Assembly (NCBI RefSeq): GCF_000212735.1
Contig: NC_015510.1
Location: forward strand, 3,250,315 to 3,314,314
DNA length: 64,000 nucleotides
From: Haliscomenobacter hydrossis DSM 1100
GTDB taxonomy: Bacteria; Bacteroidota; Bacteroidia; Chitinophagales; Saprospiraceae
Direction of reading: 5' to 3'
Shown: one piece after another, positions 50,006 through 56,899 of the stretch
Layout: every line of letters starts with the position of its first letter
Numbering within the stretch: the stretch's first letter is position 1
Program-made: the position numbers and the translations under genes
The notes under the pieces: model-generated
Told to the model about the DNA's origin: nothing
Seen by the model: only the letters and a program-made list of their open reading frames with translations
Databases searched by the model: none

Positions 50006-51676
50006 TCACACCTCCGCCAAATACTCGTGCACAAACTTAATCGCCATTGCCCCTTCCCCTACGGCTGAAGCGACCCGATTCATCGCCCCCGATCTTACAT
50101 CGCCCGCTGCAAAAATCCCCGGCTGGCAGGTTTCCAACAAAAAGGGTTCGCGCTGGTGTTTCCAGATCGATTTGAATTGGGGATATTGCTTGAGTTCCTT
50201 GCCGGTTTCGATGAACCCTTTGTCGTCGAGTAGCAGATTGACGGGCAGCCAATCGGTGGCTGGACGGGTACCGATGAAAATGAACAAGGAATCCGCTTTG
50301 ACCTGTTCGGTGGCTTTGGTCTCAATATTTTCGAGAACGATGCACTCCAACGATTCGTGGCCCAGGGCTTCGACGACCTCCGTTTTGCCCAACACCTCAA
50401 TATTGGGAATGGCGTTGATTTGATCAATCAAGTAAGCCGACATGGTCGAACTCAGGTCTTCACGCCGAATGACGATGTGTACTTTTTGGGCAAATTTGGA
50501 GAGGTATACCGCTCCTTGGCCCGCTGAATTCCCGCCGCCTACCACATAAATCTGCTTGTTGCGACAGGCATTGGCTTCGGTGATGGCCGCGCCGTAATAC
50601 ACCCCGGCGCCCGTAAACTGATCGGCTCCTTTGGCGGGCAATTTGCGGTAATCCACCCCGGTTGCAATGATCACACTTTTGGCATAAACGTGGTTGCCAT
50701 CGCTAAAGCTCAGTTTTTTGTAATTGTTTTCAAGTTCAATTTTATCCACCCCCTGGGTCGACAAAAACTCGGCCCCCAGACGGGTGGCTTGGGTCAAGGC
50801 GCGGTGGGTGAGGTCAGACCCACTGAGTCCGTTGGGGAAGCCCAGGTAATTTTCGATGCGCGAGCTGGTGCCCGCTTGCCCACCGGGAGCCCGGCGCTCG
50901 ATCAAGAGGGTTTTTAAACCCTCCGAGCCGCCGTAAACCGCTGCCGCCAGCCCGGCAGGCCCAGCGCCAATGATGGCTACATCGTACATCTCTTCGCGAG
51001 CCTGGGTCACCAGGCCCAATTTGGCCGCCAACTCGCTGGTGCTTGGGCTGGGGAGTACCGAACCATCCTCCAGTAAAATTGCAGGCAAATCTTTGTGCTC
51101 CAGTTGGTGCAAATCCATCAGTTCTTTGGCGCGCTCATCGCCGGCTACATCCAGCCACTGGTACGGAAAGAGGTTTCCGGCCAAAAAATCCTTGATTTCG
51201 TGCGATTTGGGAGCGTACTGGTAGCCGATCAATTTGATGCCGTGAAACTCCGGCGTATGGTTGCTTTCCCAGTTGTCCAGCAGGTCGTTCAACACGGGGT
51301 ACAATTTTTCCACGGGTGGGTCCCAGGGCTTGAGCAGGTAATGGTCCAAACCTACGTTGTTGATGGCGCGGATGGCAGCTTCGGTATCGGAATAGGCGGT
51401 GAGCAACACCCGTTTTGCTTCGGGAAAAATGACCTTGGCCTGCTCCAAAAAGTCTACACCCAGCATTTCTGGCATGCGTTGGTCAGACAAAAACAGCGCT
51501 ACCGTTTCGCCTTGCTTCTTGAGTTCGGGCAAACTGGCCAGGGCATCCCGGGCAGAATCGGTGCTGATGATGCGGTAATCGTTTTTGAATTCGTTGCGCA
51601 GGTCGCTTTTGAGCGAGCGCAATACCTGGGGGTCATCGTCGATGGAAAAAATGATGGGTTTTTTATCGGTAGCCAT
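50006..51676 (-). CDS. Fused receiver domain / thioredoxin-reductase-like flavoprotein
   Basis: 556 residues. Residues ~1-130 are a response-regulator receiver: IIFSIDDDPQVLRSL, phospho-Asp in VALFLSDQRMPEMLGVD, LLTAYSD and LLKPWDPP. Residues ~230-550 form a two-domain flavoprotein with FAD site VAIIGAGPAGLAAAVYGGSE, NADPH site IYVVGGGNSAGQGAVYLSKF and C-terminal GIFAAGDVRSGAMNRVASAV. Where thioredoxin reductase has CATC, this one reads VYYGAAITEANAC, so the redox disulfide is absent and electrons must go elsewhere. It lies after a sensor kinase and a UBP zinc-finger gene, a recurrent trio. Probably a phospho-controlled oxidoreductase (inference). Confidence 0.95.
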   Translation of the reverse strand: MATDKKPIIFSIDDDPQVLRSLKSDLRNEFKNDYRIISTDSARDALASLPELKKQGETVALFLSDQRMPEMLGVDFLEQAKVIFPEAKRVLLTAYSDTEAAIRAINNVGLDHYLLKPWDPPVEKLYPVLNDLLDNWESNHTPEFHGIKLIGYQYAPKSHEIKDFLAGNLFPYQWLDVAGDERAKELMDLHQLEHKDLPAILLEDGSVLPSPSTSELAAKLGLVTQAREEMYDVAIIGAGPAGLAAAVYGGSEGLKTLLIERRAPGGQAGTSSRIENYLGFPNGLSGSDLTHRALTQATRLGAEFLSTQGVDKIELENNYKKLSFSDGNHVYAKSVIIATGVDYRKLPAKGADQFTGAGVYYGAAITEANACRNKQIYVVGGGNSAGQGAVYLSKFAQKVHIVIRREDLSSTMSAYLIDQINAIPNIEVLGKTEVVEALGHESLECIVLENIETKATEQVKADSLFIFIGTRPATDWLPVNLLLDDKGFIETGKELKQYPQFKSIWKHQREPFLLETCQPGIFAAGDVRSGAMNRVASAVGEGAMAIKFVHEYLAEV

Positions 51677-51684
51677 GTTATTGA

Positions 51685-51783
51685 TGTTGAGAAGGTTGAG
51701 GGAAGTTGAGAAGGTTGAGGGAAGTTGAGAGGGTTGAGTTTGTCGCTGCGGTAGCCTAAACCTCTCTCAACCTTCTCAACCTT
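51685..51783. repeat. Hairpin of GGTTGAGAAGG-type repeats (copy 2)
   Basis: Repeated GTTGAGAAGGTTGAGGGAA units are answered by CCTCTCTCAACCTTCTCAAC on the other side of GCTGCGGTAGCCTAAACCT, the same centre as in the element at 25280-25394. It separates the sensor kinase from the receiver-flavoprotein gene within the same gene set. Confidence 0.75.
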
Positions 51784-53227
51784 AAATAGGAATACAAACC
51801 GTAAAAATGGTTTCACCGGGTTTGGATTTTAAGCTGATTTCGCCGTGGTGTTTGAGCACGATGCGGCGGGCAATTTCCAGCCCCATACCCGTGCCTTTGC
51901 CAATTTCTTTGGTGGTAAAAAAAGGATCAAAAATCTTGTTGCGGATCGCTTCAGGAATCCCCGGGCCGTTGTCAATAATGTCAATCACTGCCTTTTTGTT
52001 TTTCACATAAGTGCGCACTTTGAGCATACCACCTACGGGGGCAGCATCCACGGCATTGTCGATCAGGTTGGTCCAAACCTGGTTCATTTCACCGGGATGA
52101 ACACACACCATTGGCATGTCTTCCGCAAATTCTTTAACGACCTGGATGCTTTTTTCCTTAAACTGGTGTTTGAGCATGATCATGGTGCTGCGAATGCCTT
52201 CGTGCAAGTCGGTCGACTGCATGTCCTGGCTTTGGTCCATGTGGGTGTAGGTCTTGATCGAACTGACCAAACGGCCAATGCGATCGGCAGACTCGCGGAT
52301 TTCTTTCACCAGGCGCTCCAGGCTCAGGGTACTTTCAATCCACCACATCATGGCATTGAGGGCTTTGCCATTGAGGGCCTCCTTCATGGCTTCCAAATCT
52401 TCCAAACGCAGGCCAAAATCGAGAAAGGTTTCGGCAATATCATCGGCATTGTCGATGTCATGGTCTTCCAACCAGTCCAAAATATCGTCTTTGCAGGACT
52501 CCCGCTCCAACAATCCCAGCTCTTTTGCCTGACCCTCGCTGGCTTTCCTGAACAATATTGCATTGAGGGCATCGGTTTCTTCGGGGCTGACCCGCATGGT
52601 GATCACCGATTTGAACCGTTCAGGAGATTGGTGTATTTTTTGGTACAACTCATCGGCACTGCGCACGAGGGCGGAGGCGGGGTTGTTGAGTTCATGGGCC
52701 AAACCAGCCGACAATTTGCCCAGCGACATCAGTTTTTCATCTTGTAGGCGCTGTTCAGTAAAGGTTTTGATCCGGCTCGACATGACCCCAACCAGGTTCT
52801 GGGTCAACTCATAACTCACTGTCGCCATTTCGGTAAAACAGTTGCGGTGCAAGGCCAATATTTCTAGGGGTAATACGGCTATGCCATAGGCCACCGTTTT
52901 TTTCATCCGCGAAAAAGGCAAAAGCCCGGTGACATAGCCAGCACCCCATTGGCCAATGTCGCGGAATTCATTGCCTTGCTGCATGCGCAAAGCGTACTCC
53001 CCTTTTACAATCAACAGCATGTGTTCCGCATCCATATTGGGACGGATAAAATTTTCACCTTCTTCGTAAAATTGGTATTCCGAATGGTCGATCAACCATT
53101 GGATGGCCGAGGGTGCAACTCCTTCGAAGAGTTCAAATTCGGCCAGGATTGCGGGTAGCTCTGGGTGTTTTTCAAGTATTTGCACGGTAAAATTTTCGGA
53201 TGGTTTGGGTAAATAGGGATTCATCAC
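51782..53227 (-). CDS. Sensor histidine kinase with cyclic-nucleotide-binding-like domain
   Basis: 481 residues, no transmembrane helix, so cytoplasmic. The N-terminal cNMP-binding-like domain (~20-140) has IRPNMDAEHMLLIVKGEYAL and FRDIGQWGAGYVTGLLPFSR; the phosphate-binding cassette is not canonical. The H-box is LSAGLAHELNNPASALVRSA (~173-192). The ATPase part shows NLIDNAVDAAPVGGMLKV, IIDNGPGIPEAI, FDPFFTTKEIGKGTGMGLEI. Its likely partner is the receiver of the flavoprotein gene directly downstream. It overlaps the UBP zinc-finger gene by 4 nt. Confidence 0.94.
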   Translation of the reverse strand: MMNPYLPKPSENFTVQILEKHPELPAILAEFELFEGVAPSAIQWLIDHSEYQFYEEGENFIRPNMDAEHMLLIVKGEYALRMQQGNEFRDIGQWGAGYVTGLLPFSRMKKTVAYGIAVLPLEILALHRNCFTEMATVSYELTQNLVGVMSSRIKTFTEQRLQDEKLMSLGKLSAGLAHELNNPASALVRSADELYQKIHQSPERFKSVITMRVSPEETDALNAILFRKASEGQAKELGLLERESCKDDILDWLEDHDIDNADDIAETFLDFGLRLEDLEAMKEALNGKALNAMMWWIESTLSLERLVKEIRESADRIGRLVSSIKTYTHMDQSQDMQSTDLHEGIRSTMIMLKHQFKEKSIQVVKEFAEDMPMVCVHPGEMNQVWTNLIDNAVDAAPVGGMLKVRTYVKNKKAVIDIIDNGPGIPEAIRNKIFDPFFTTKEIGKGTGMGLEIARRIVLKHHGEISLKSKPGETIFTVCIPI

Positions 53228-53499
53228 AAAGTATACGGGTAAAACACTTTATCGGCATAACACCACAACCAGTTTTCACCTGGCTCAGCCGAACTGACTA
53301 CAGGGTGCTCGGTGGCATGATAGTGTTTGGTGGCATGTTTATTGGGAGACGAGTCGCAACAATGGGTTTCGCCACAGGTTTGACAAGTGCGCAAGTGCAG
53401 CCAACTGCTCCCGGTTTTGACACAGTCCACACATTCGTAGGCAGTGGCTCGTTTCAGGTCTTCAAGATTGGGTAAGTGAGTACATGTTTCTACAGGCAT
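53224..53499 (-). CDS. UBP-type zinc-finger protein
   Basis: 91 residues, essentially one UBP (ZnF-UBP) domain: CTHLPNLEDLKRATAYECVD (first Cys and second pair CVDC), WLHLRTCQTCGETHCCDSS, NKHATKHYHATEHPVV and WLWCYADKVFYP. In eukaryotes this fold binds the ubiquitin C-terminus; bacteria lack ubiquitin, and here the protein probably senses or binds something for the kinase/flavoprotein pair it is coupled to (4-nt overlap). All zinc ligands are present. Confidence 0.93.
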   Translation of the reverse strand: MPVETCTHLPNLEDLKRATAYECVDCVKTGSSWLHLRTCQTCGETHCCDSSPNKHATKHYHATEHPVVSSAEPGENWLWCYADKVFYPYTL

Positions 53500-53511
53500 A
53501 ATTCCTCTTTT

Positions 53512-54483
53512 TTACTCGACGATAAATAGCACGTCCGTGAAATATTCTTTTTGGTCTTTAAAATACATCAATACTTGTAAATGAGTTTGCTCAGCGAGTA
53601 GTTCAATTTCGGCTTGGTCGAATTTTTTCGAAAGTTCCATATCGATAGCTTCCCAAGCCGCAAAATCTACCTGGAGCTCGAGTGCTTCAATGTATACACT
53701 TTGCGCAATGGTGCTGAGCAAATAACTTTTGGCATGCCCGGTTACGGGATGGTACAAAGGCCAGTGTTGAAAATGCTCTGGTTTAAAATTCCCCCCCAGC
53801 TCTCGATTGATGCGCAGCAAGTGGTTGTGATTGAATGCACGGGTTACTCCAGCAGAATCGTTGTAAGCAGCCAAAATCAATTCGGGTTTTTTTTTCAAAT
53901 CAAAACCCACCAGAATCAAATCACCCGGCGCAAGCTGCGCGCGCAATTGCTGCAGGAATGCTTCGGAATCGGCCAGTGACATGTTGCCAATGGTAGACCC
54001 CAAAAACAACACCACTTTGCGGATCGGCGGATCGTTGACAGGTAGTTTTTTTAAGGCTGTAAAATACTCTCCTTCCAATGGAATGACCGATAAACCTGGC
54101 CATTCCTGGTGCAATTTTTCTTGCAAATGCATCAGGATGTTGCGCGAAATATCGACCGGAAAGTAGCGGTATTGCAGTTTGCGCTGCTGGAAATGCTCCA
54201 ATAAGACCCGGGTTTTGAGTCCGTCTCCGGCACCCAGTTCGATGAGGTCAAAAGGCTGGTTTCCCAAAAAGTCGGCCAAATTTGCGCTATAGGTCCGCAG
54301 TATTTCCTCTTCGCAGCGGGTGAGGTAATACTCGGGCAATTCCATGATTTTTTGGAAAAGGCGATCGCCCTCTGCGTCATAGAAGTATTTGGAGAGCAAA
54401 TATTTTGGGCTGCTGCTCAGGCCTTTGTGGACGTCCTGGGCAAAAGCAGACAAGGCGGTAGTGGTTTTAGTAACAGATATCAT
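53512..54483 (-). CDS. egtD: L-histidine N-alpha-methyltransferase EgtD
   Basis: Start at 54483 (MISVTKTTTALSAFAQDVHK); upstream sequence in frame is non-coding. 323 residues. EgtD landmarks: SSSPKYLLSKYFYDAEGDRL (~23-42), FQKIMELPEYYLTRCEEEIL, SAM site FDLIELGAGDGLKTRVLLEH and VVLFLGSTIGNMSLADSEAF, then DLKKKPELILAAYNDSAGVT and AFNHNHLLRINRELGGNF. It trimethylates histidine to hercynine, first step of ergothioneine synthesis. egtB lies upstream on the same strand, separated by a repeat hairpin. Confidence 0.94.
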   Translation of the reverse strand: MISVTKTTTALSAFAQDVHKGLSSSPKYLLSKYFYDAEGDRLFQKIMELPEYYLTRCEEEILRTYSANLADFLGNQPFDLIELGAGDGLKTRVLLEHFQQRKLQYRYFPVDISRNILMHLQEKLHQEWPGLSVIPLEGEYFTALKKLPVNDPPIRKVVLFLGSTIGNMSLADSEAFLQQLRAQLAPGDLILVGFDLKKKPELILAAYNDSAGVTRAFNHNHLLRINRELGGNFKPEHFQHWPLYHPVTGHAKSYLLSTIAQSVYIEALELQVDFAAWEAIDMELSKKFDQAEIELLAEQTHLQVLMYFKDQKEYFTDVLFIVE

Positions 54484-54554
54484 TGTGCTTATTTGTGAAT
54501 GTTTAGCCCCGCCTGCGGCCAGGGTCAATCAGCTCTAATTTGAAATGCTATCGT

Positions 54555-54712
54555 GCAGCTTCGCTGCTTATTTTTCACCACGACGACACGACGAACACGA
54601 CGATTTGCTCCGCACAACACGACGCAAGCGTCGTGTTCAAAACGCGCAAAGCGCGTAAAACGTCGTGTTCGTCGTGTCGTCGTGGTGAAAAAACATTTTG
54701 GCGCAGCCAAAA
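54555..54712. repeat. Long hairpin of CGACACGACG repeats with flanking mini-hairpins (copy C)
   Basis: Arms TTTTTCACCACGACGACACG with ACGAACACGACG (from 54570) and CGTCGTGTTCGTCGTGTCGT with CGTGGTGAAAAA (to 54692) pair. Mini-hairpins GCAGCTTCGCTGC (54555-54567) and TTTTGGCGCAGCCAAAA (54696-54712) flank it, as in copy A at 26415-26587. The centre has its own palindromes (ACACGACGCAAGCGTCGTGT, ACGCGCAAAGCGCGT). It sits between egtB and egtD. Confidence 0.8.
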
Positions 54713-54741
54713 TTCACTCTTTGTGTTTCAAAAAATCAAGG

Positions 54742-56007
54742 CTACCGCGCCAAACGGATGCCCGTAAATTGCCAACGTTTATCCGTCTGGAAAAAATTTC
54801 GGTACGTTATCCGCAAATGCGATTGGGGTGTAGCCACCGAGCCACCGCGCAACACCATTTGGTTGATCATGAATTTGCCGTTGTATTCCCCCAAGGCTCC
54901 TTTGAAACGTGGATAATGCGGGTAAGGCAAATAAGCGCTGGCCGTCCACTCCCACACATCGCCCAGAAACTGGGTGGCAGGAGCCATGCCGACACTTTGA
55001 GGATGTCCTTTTTTTTGTTCCAAAAAATTGCCCCGGATCAGCGGTTCGGTCAATCGACAGGCGGCTTCCCATTCTTGTTCGGTCGGCAGGCGCAGGCCTT
55101 TCCAACGGGCAAACGCATCGGCTTCAAAGTAGCTGACGTGGCAAACCGGTTCCTCAATATTCAGCGGTCGAAAGCCTTGCAAGGTGTAGTTGAACCATTG
55201 TCCATCTTGTTGAAACCAATACAATGGTGCCTTACATTCCAGTTGTTTGGCCCAATCCCAACCCTCGGCCAGCCAATGGTCGTAGTGTTCGTAACCACCC
55301 GCCTCTATAAATTCAAGGTATTCTCCGTTGGTGATCAGGCGGTCTTGAATGGCGTAATCTTGGAGGTACACCTGATGCGCACTCAATTCGTTGTCCCAAC
55401 AAAAATCTTCACCTTGATGGCCAATGGCGTACAGCCCGGCAGCCATCTCGATCCACTCCGCTGGTCGGGCGGGTATTGCTTCTGTCGTTGATTCTCCAGC
55501 AGCATAAACCGGAAACAAAGGATTGTTACCGAGGATGTATTTGATGTCAGTCAAGAGTAACTCCTGATGCTGCTGCTCGTGTTGCAAGCCTACTTCCAGG
55601 GTAAACAAAGCTTCCTGAGCTGCCTGGTCGGTTCTTTTTTGCAACTGTTCGATCAATTCCAGGAGGTGCAGGTCAACGTATTGCCGAAACTGGTACACCT
55701 CTTCTACCGAAGGCCGCGTCATATTGCCCCGGTTGCTGCGGTGGATGCGTGGGCCTTGGCTTTCGTAGTAACTATTGAAAAAATAGGGATAGGCCGAATT
55801 GAACACCTGATAGCCCGGAAAATGAGGGATCAACAGAAAATTTTCAAAAAACCAGGTCGTATGTCCTAGATGCCACTTGGGCGGGCTGACATCGGTGATG
55901 GGTTGTACCACGTAGTCTTCGGTGGCCAAAGGGGCGCAAATTTGCTCCGATTGTAGTCGAATGTGGCGGTAACGGGTAAGTAAATCGACAGAAGTAGCAG
56001 TTTGCAT
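54742..56007 (-). CDS. egtB: EgtB-type sulfoxide synthase (ergothioneine biosynthesis)
   Basis: 421 residues. The N-terminal DinB-like domain has PPKWHLGHTTWFFENFLL and the iron ligands in GLQHEQQHQELLLTDIKYIL (H-x3-H-x-E, ~131-150). The C-terminal FGE/sulfatase-modifying domain (~190-420) has NELSAHQVYLQDYAIQDRLI, NGEYLEFIEAGGYEHYDHWL, RLPTEQEWEAACRL, GDVWEWTASAYLPYP and VLRGGSVATPQSHLRITYRN. EgtB joins hercynine to cysteine or gamma-glutamylcysteine with O2. With egtD nearby, the organism probably makes ergothioneine; the C-S lyase EgtE is not here. It starts convergently to nothing and ends before a hairpin element. Confidence 0.94.
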   Translation of the reverse strand: MQTATSVDLLTRYRHIRLQSEQICAPLATEDYVVQPITDVSPPKWHLGHTTWFFENFLLIPHFPGYQVFNSAYPYFFNSYYESQGPRIHRSNRGNMTRPSVEEVYQFRQYVDLHLLELIEQLQKRTDQAAQEALFTLEVGLQHEQQHQELLLTDIKYILGNNPLFPVYAAGESTTEAIPARPAEWIEMAAGLYAIGHQGEDFCWDNELSAHQVYLQDYAIQDRLITNGEYLEFIEAGGYEHYDHWLAEGWDWAKQLECKAPLYWFQQDGQWFNYTLQGFRPLNIEEPVCHVSYFEADAFARWKGLRLPTEQEWEAACRLTEPLIRGNFLEQKKGHPQSVGMAPATQFLGDVWEWTASAYLPYPHYPRFKGALGEYNGKFMINQMVLRGGSVATPQSHLRITYRNFFQTDKRWQFTGIRLAR

Positions 56008-56050
56008 AAATATAAATATGGGTTGATGTACAGCGATATTACGTGGGTTT

Positions 56051-56695
56051 TCACTTCACAAAGGTCAGCTCTATCCGCTGGTTTGCTTCTCTTCCTTCGG
56101 GCATGGTATGGTCGGCGATGGGCAGTTCATCCCCATAGCCCCGCGCTTTCATGCGCGATTTGGCTACCCCCATTTTCTCCAGTGCTTCCACAATCGAGGT
56201 AGCGCGGTGGTGAGAAAGGGTCAGGTTCAATATATGGTCACCCACTCCTGCGGTATGGGCAGCGATCTGGAATTTGAATTCGGGAAATGCGGCCATGATG
56301 TTGGCCAATTGGGTCAATTCTGGCTTCATCGCAGGCAAAACATCGGCTTGCTCAGGAACAAAATTGAGGGTTTTGAACAAAAACACTTCCATTTTCAGGT
56401 CTTTACCCGCTAAAATGGCCTGGTACAATTTTTCCCCCACGGTCTCCGGGTCAAATTTCACGCTGCGTAAACTTTCCAGGGCTTTTTGGGTTTTTTCATC
56501 TACCCTCGCCGCTTCTTCTTTGGCCAGGGCTTTGGTTTCGTTCACCATGTCCTCGATGGCACCTAAAGGATCTTCTTCAGGGGAAACAGGTTCCTTGGGC
56601 GTTTGGTTCTTACAACTTATACTTAAAACCACTACTAGCAAAAGACAGTTCAATACTGCCCAAAGCCTGGAATATTTTTTAACCGCTGATTTCAT
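56051..56695 (-). CDS. OmpA-family lipoprotein
   Basis: Start at 56695 (MKSAVKKYSRLWAVLNCLLL), because it gives a lipoprotein signal with lipobox LSISC; the longer frame adds a second unrelated N-terminus. 214 residues. A helical acidic region (LGAIEDMVNETKALAKEEAA) follows the lipid anchor. The C-terminal OmpA domain has FKFQIAAHTAGVGDHILNLT, LSHHRATSIVEALEKMGV and RMKARGYGDELPIADHTMPE ending NQRIELTFVK, the peptidoglycan-binding fold. It probably tethers the outer membrane to the wall. Confidence 0.9.
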   Translation of the reverse strand: MKSAVKKYSRLWAVLNCLLLVVVLSISCKNQTPKEPVSPEEDPLGAIEDMVNETKALAKEEAARVDEKTQKALESLRSVKFDPETVGEKLYQAILAGKDLKMEVFLFKTLNFVPEQADVLPAMKPELTQLANIMAAFPEFKFQIAAHTAGVGDHILNLTLSHHRATSIVEALEKMGVAKSRMKARGYGDELPIADHTMPEGREANQRIELTFVK

Positions 56696-56829
56696 GGTAA
56701 GATTTGTGATTACAGGTAAATTTCGCTTCATTAAGAAACGCTTTTTCCTGGAAAAAAGCACGAAGAATTTAAACAAACATCTATTTAAATTCATTCTCTT
56801 TTGAAAAAAATTGATTTAAGTTTTATTTT

Positions 56830-56883
56830 TACCCCCGAACCCCCGAACCCCCGAACCCTCGAACTCCCGAACTCCCGAACCCA
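56830..56883 (+). repeat. Tandem CCCGAAC heptamer tract
   Basis: Seven consecutive heptamers of the form CCCGAAC or CTCGAAC lie in the uvrA leader, ending 17 bp before its ATG. They are the complement of the GTTCGGG units at 21569-21633. There is no second arm, so it cannot fold alone. Confidence 0.8.
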
Positions 56884-56899
56884 CAAACCAATAAGTTTT

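Noticed and set aside
51845-52747. 300-residue + strand frame
   Set aside because: Shadow of the sensor kinase gene, His/Phe-rich, no family pattern.
54553-55491. 312-residue + strand frame
   Set aside because: Begins inside a repeat hairpin and runs antisense to egtB.
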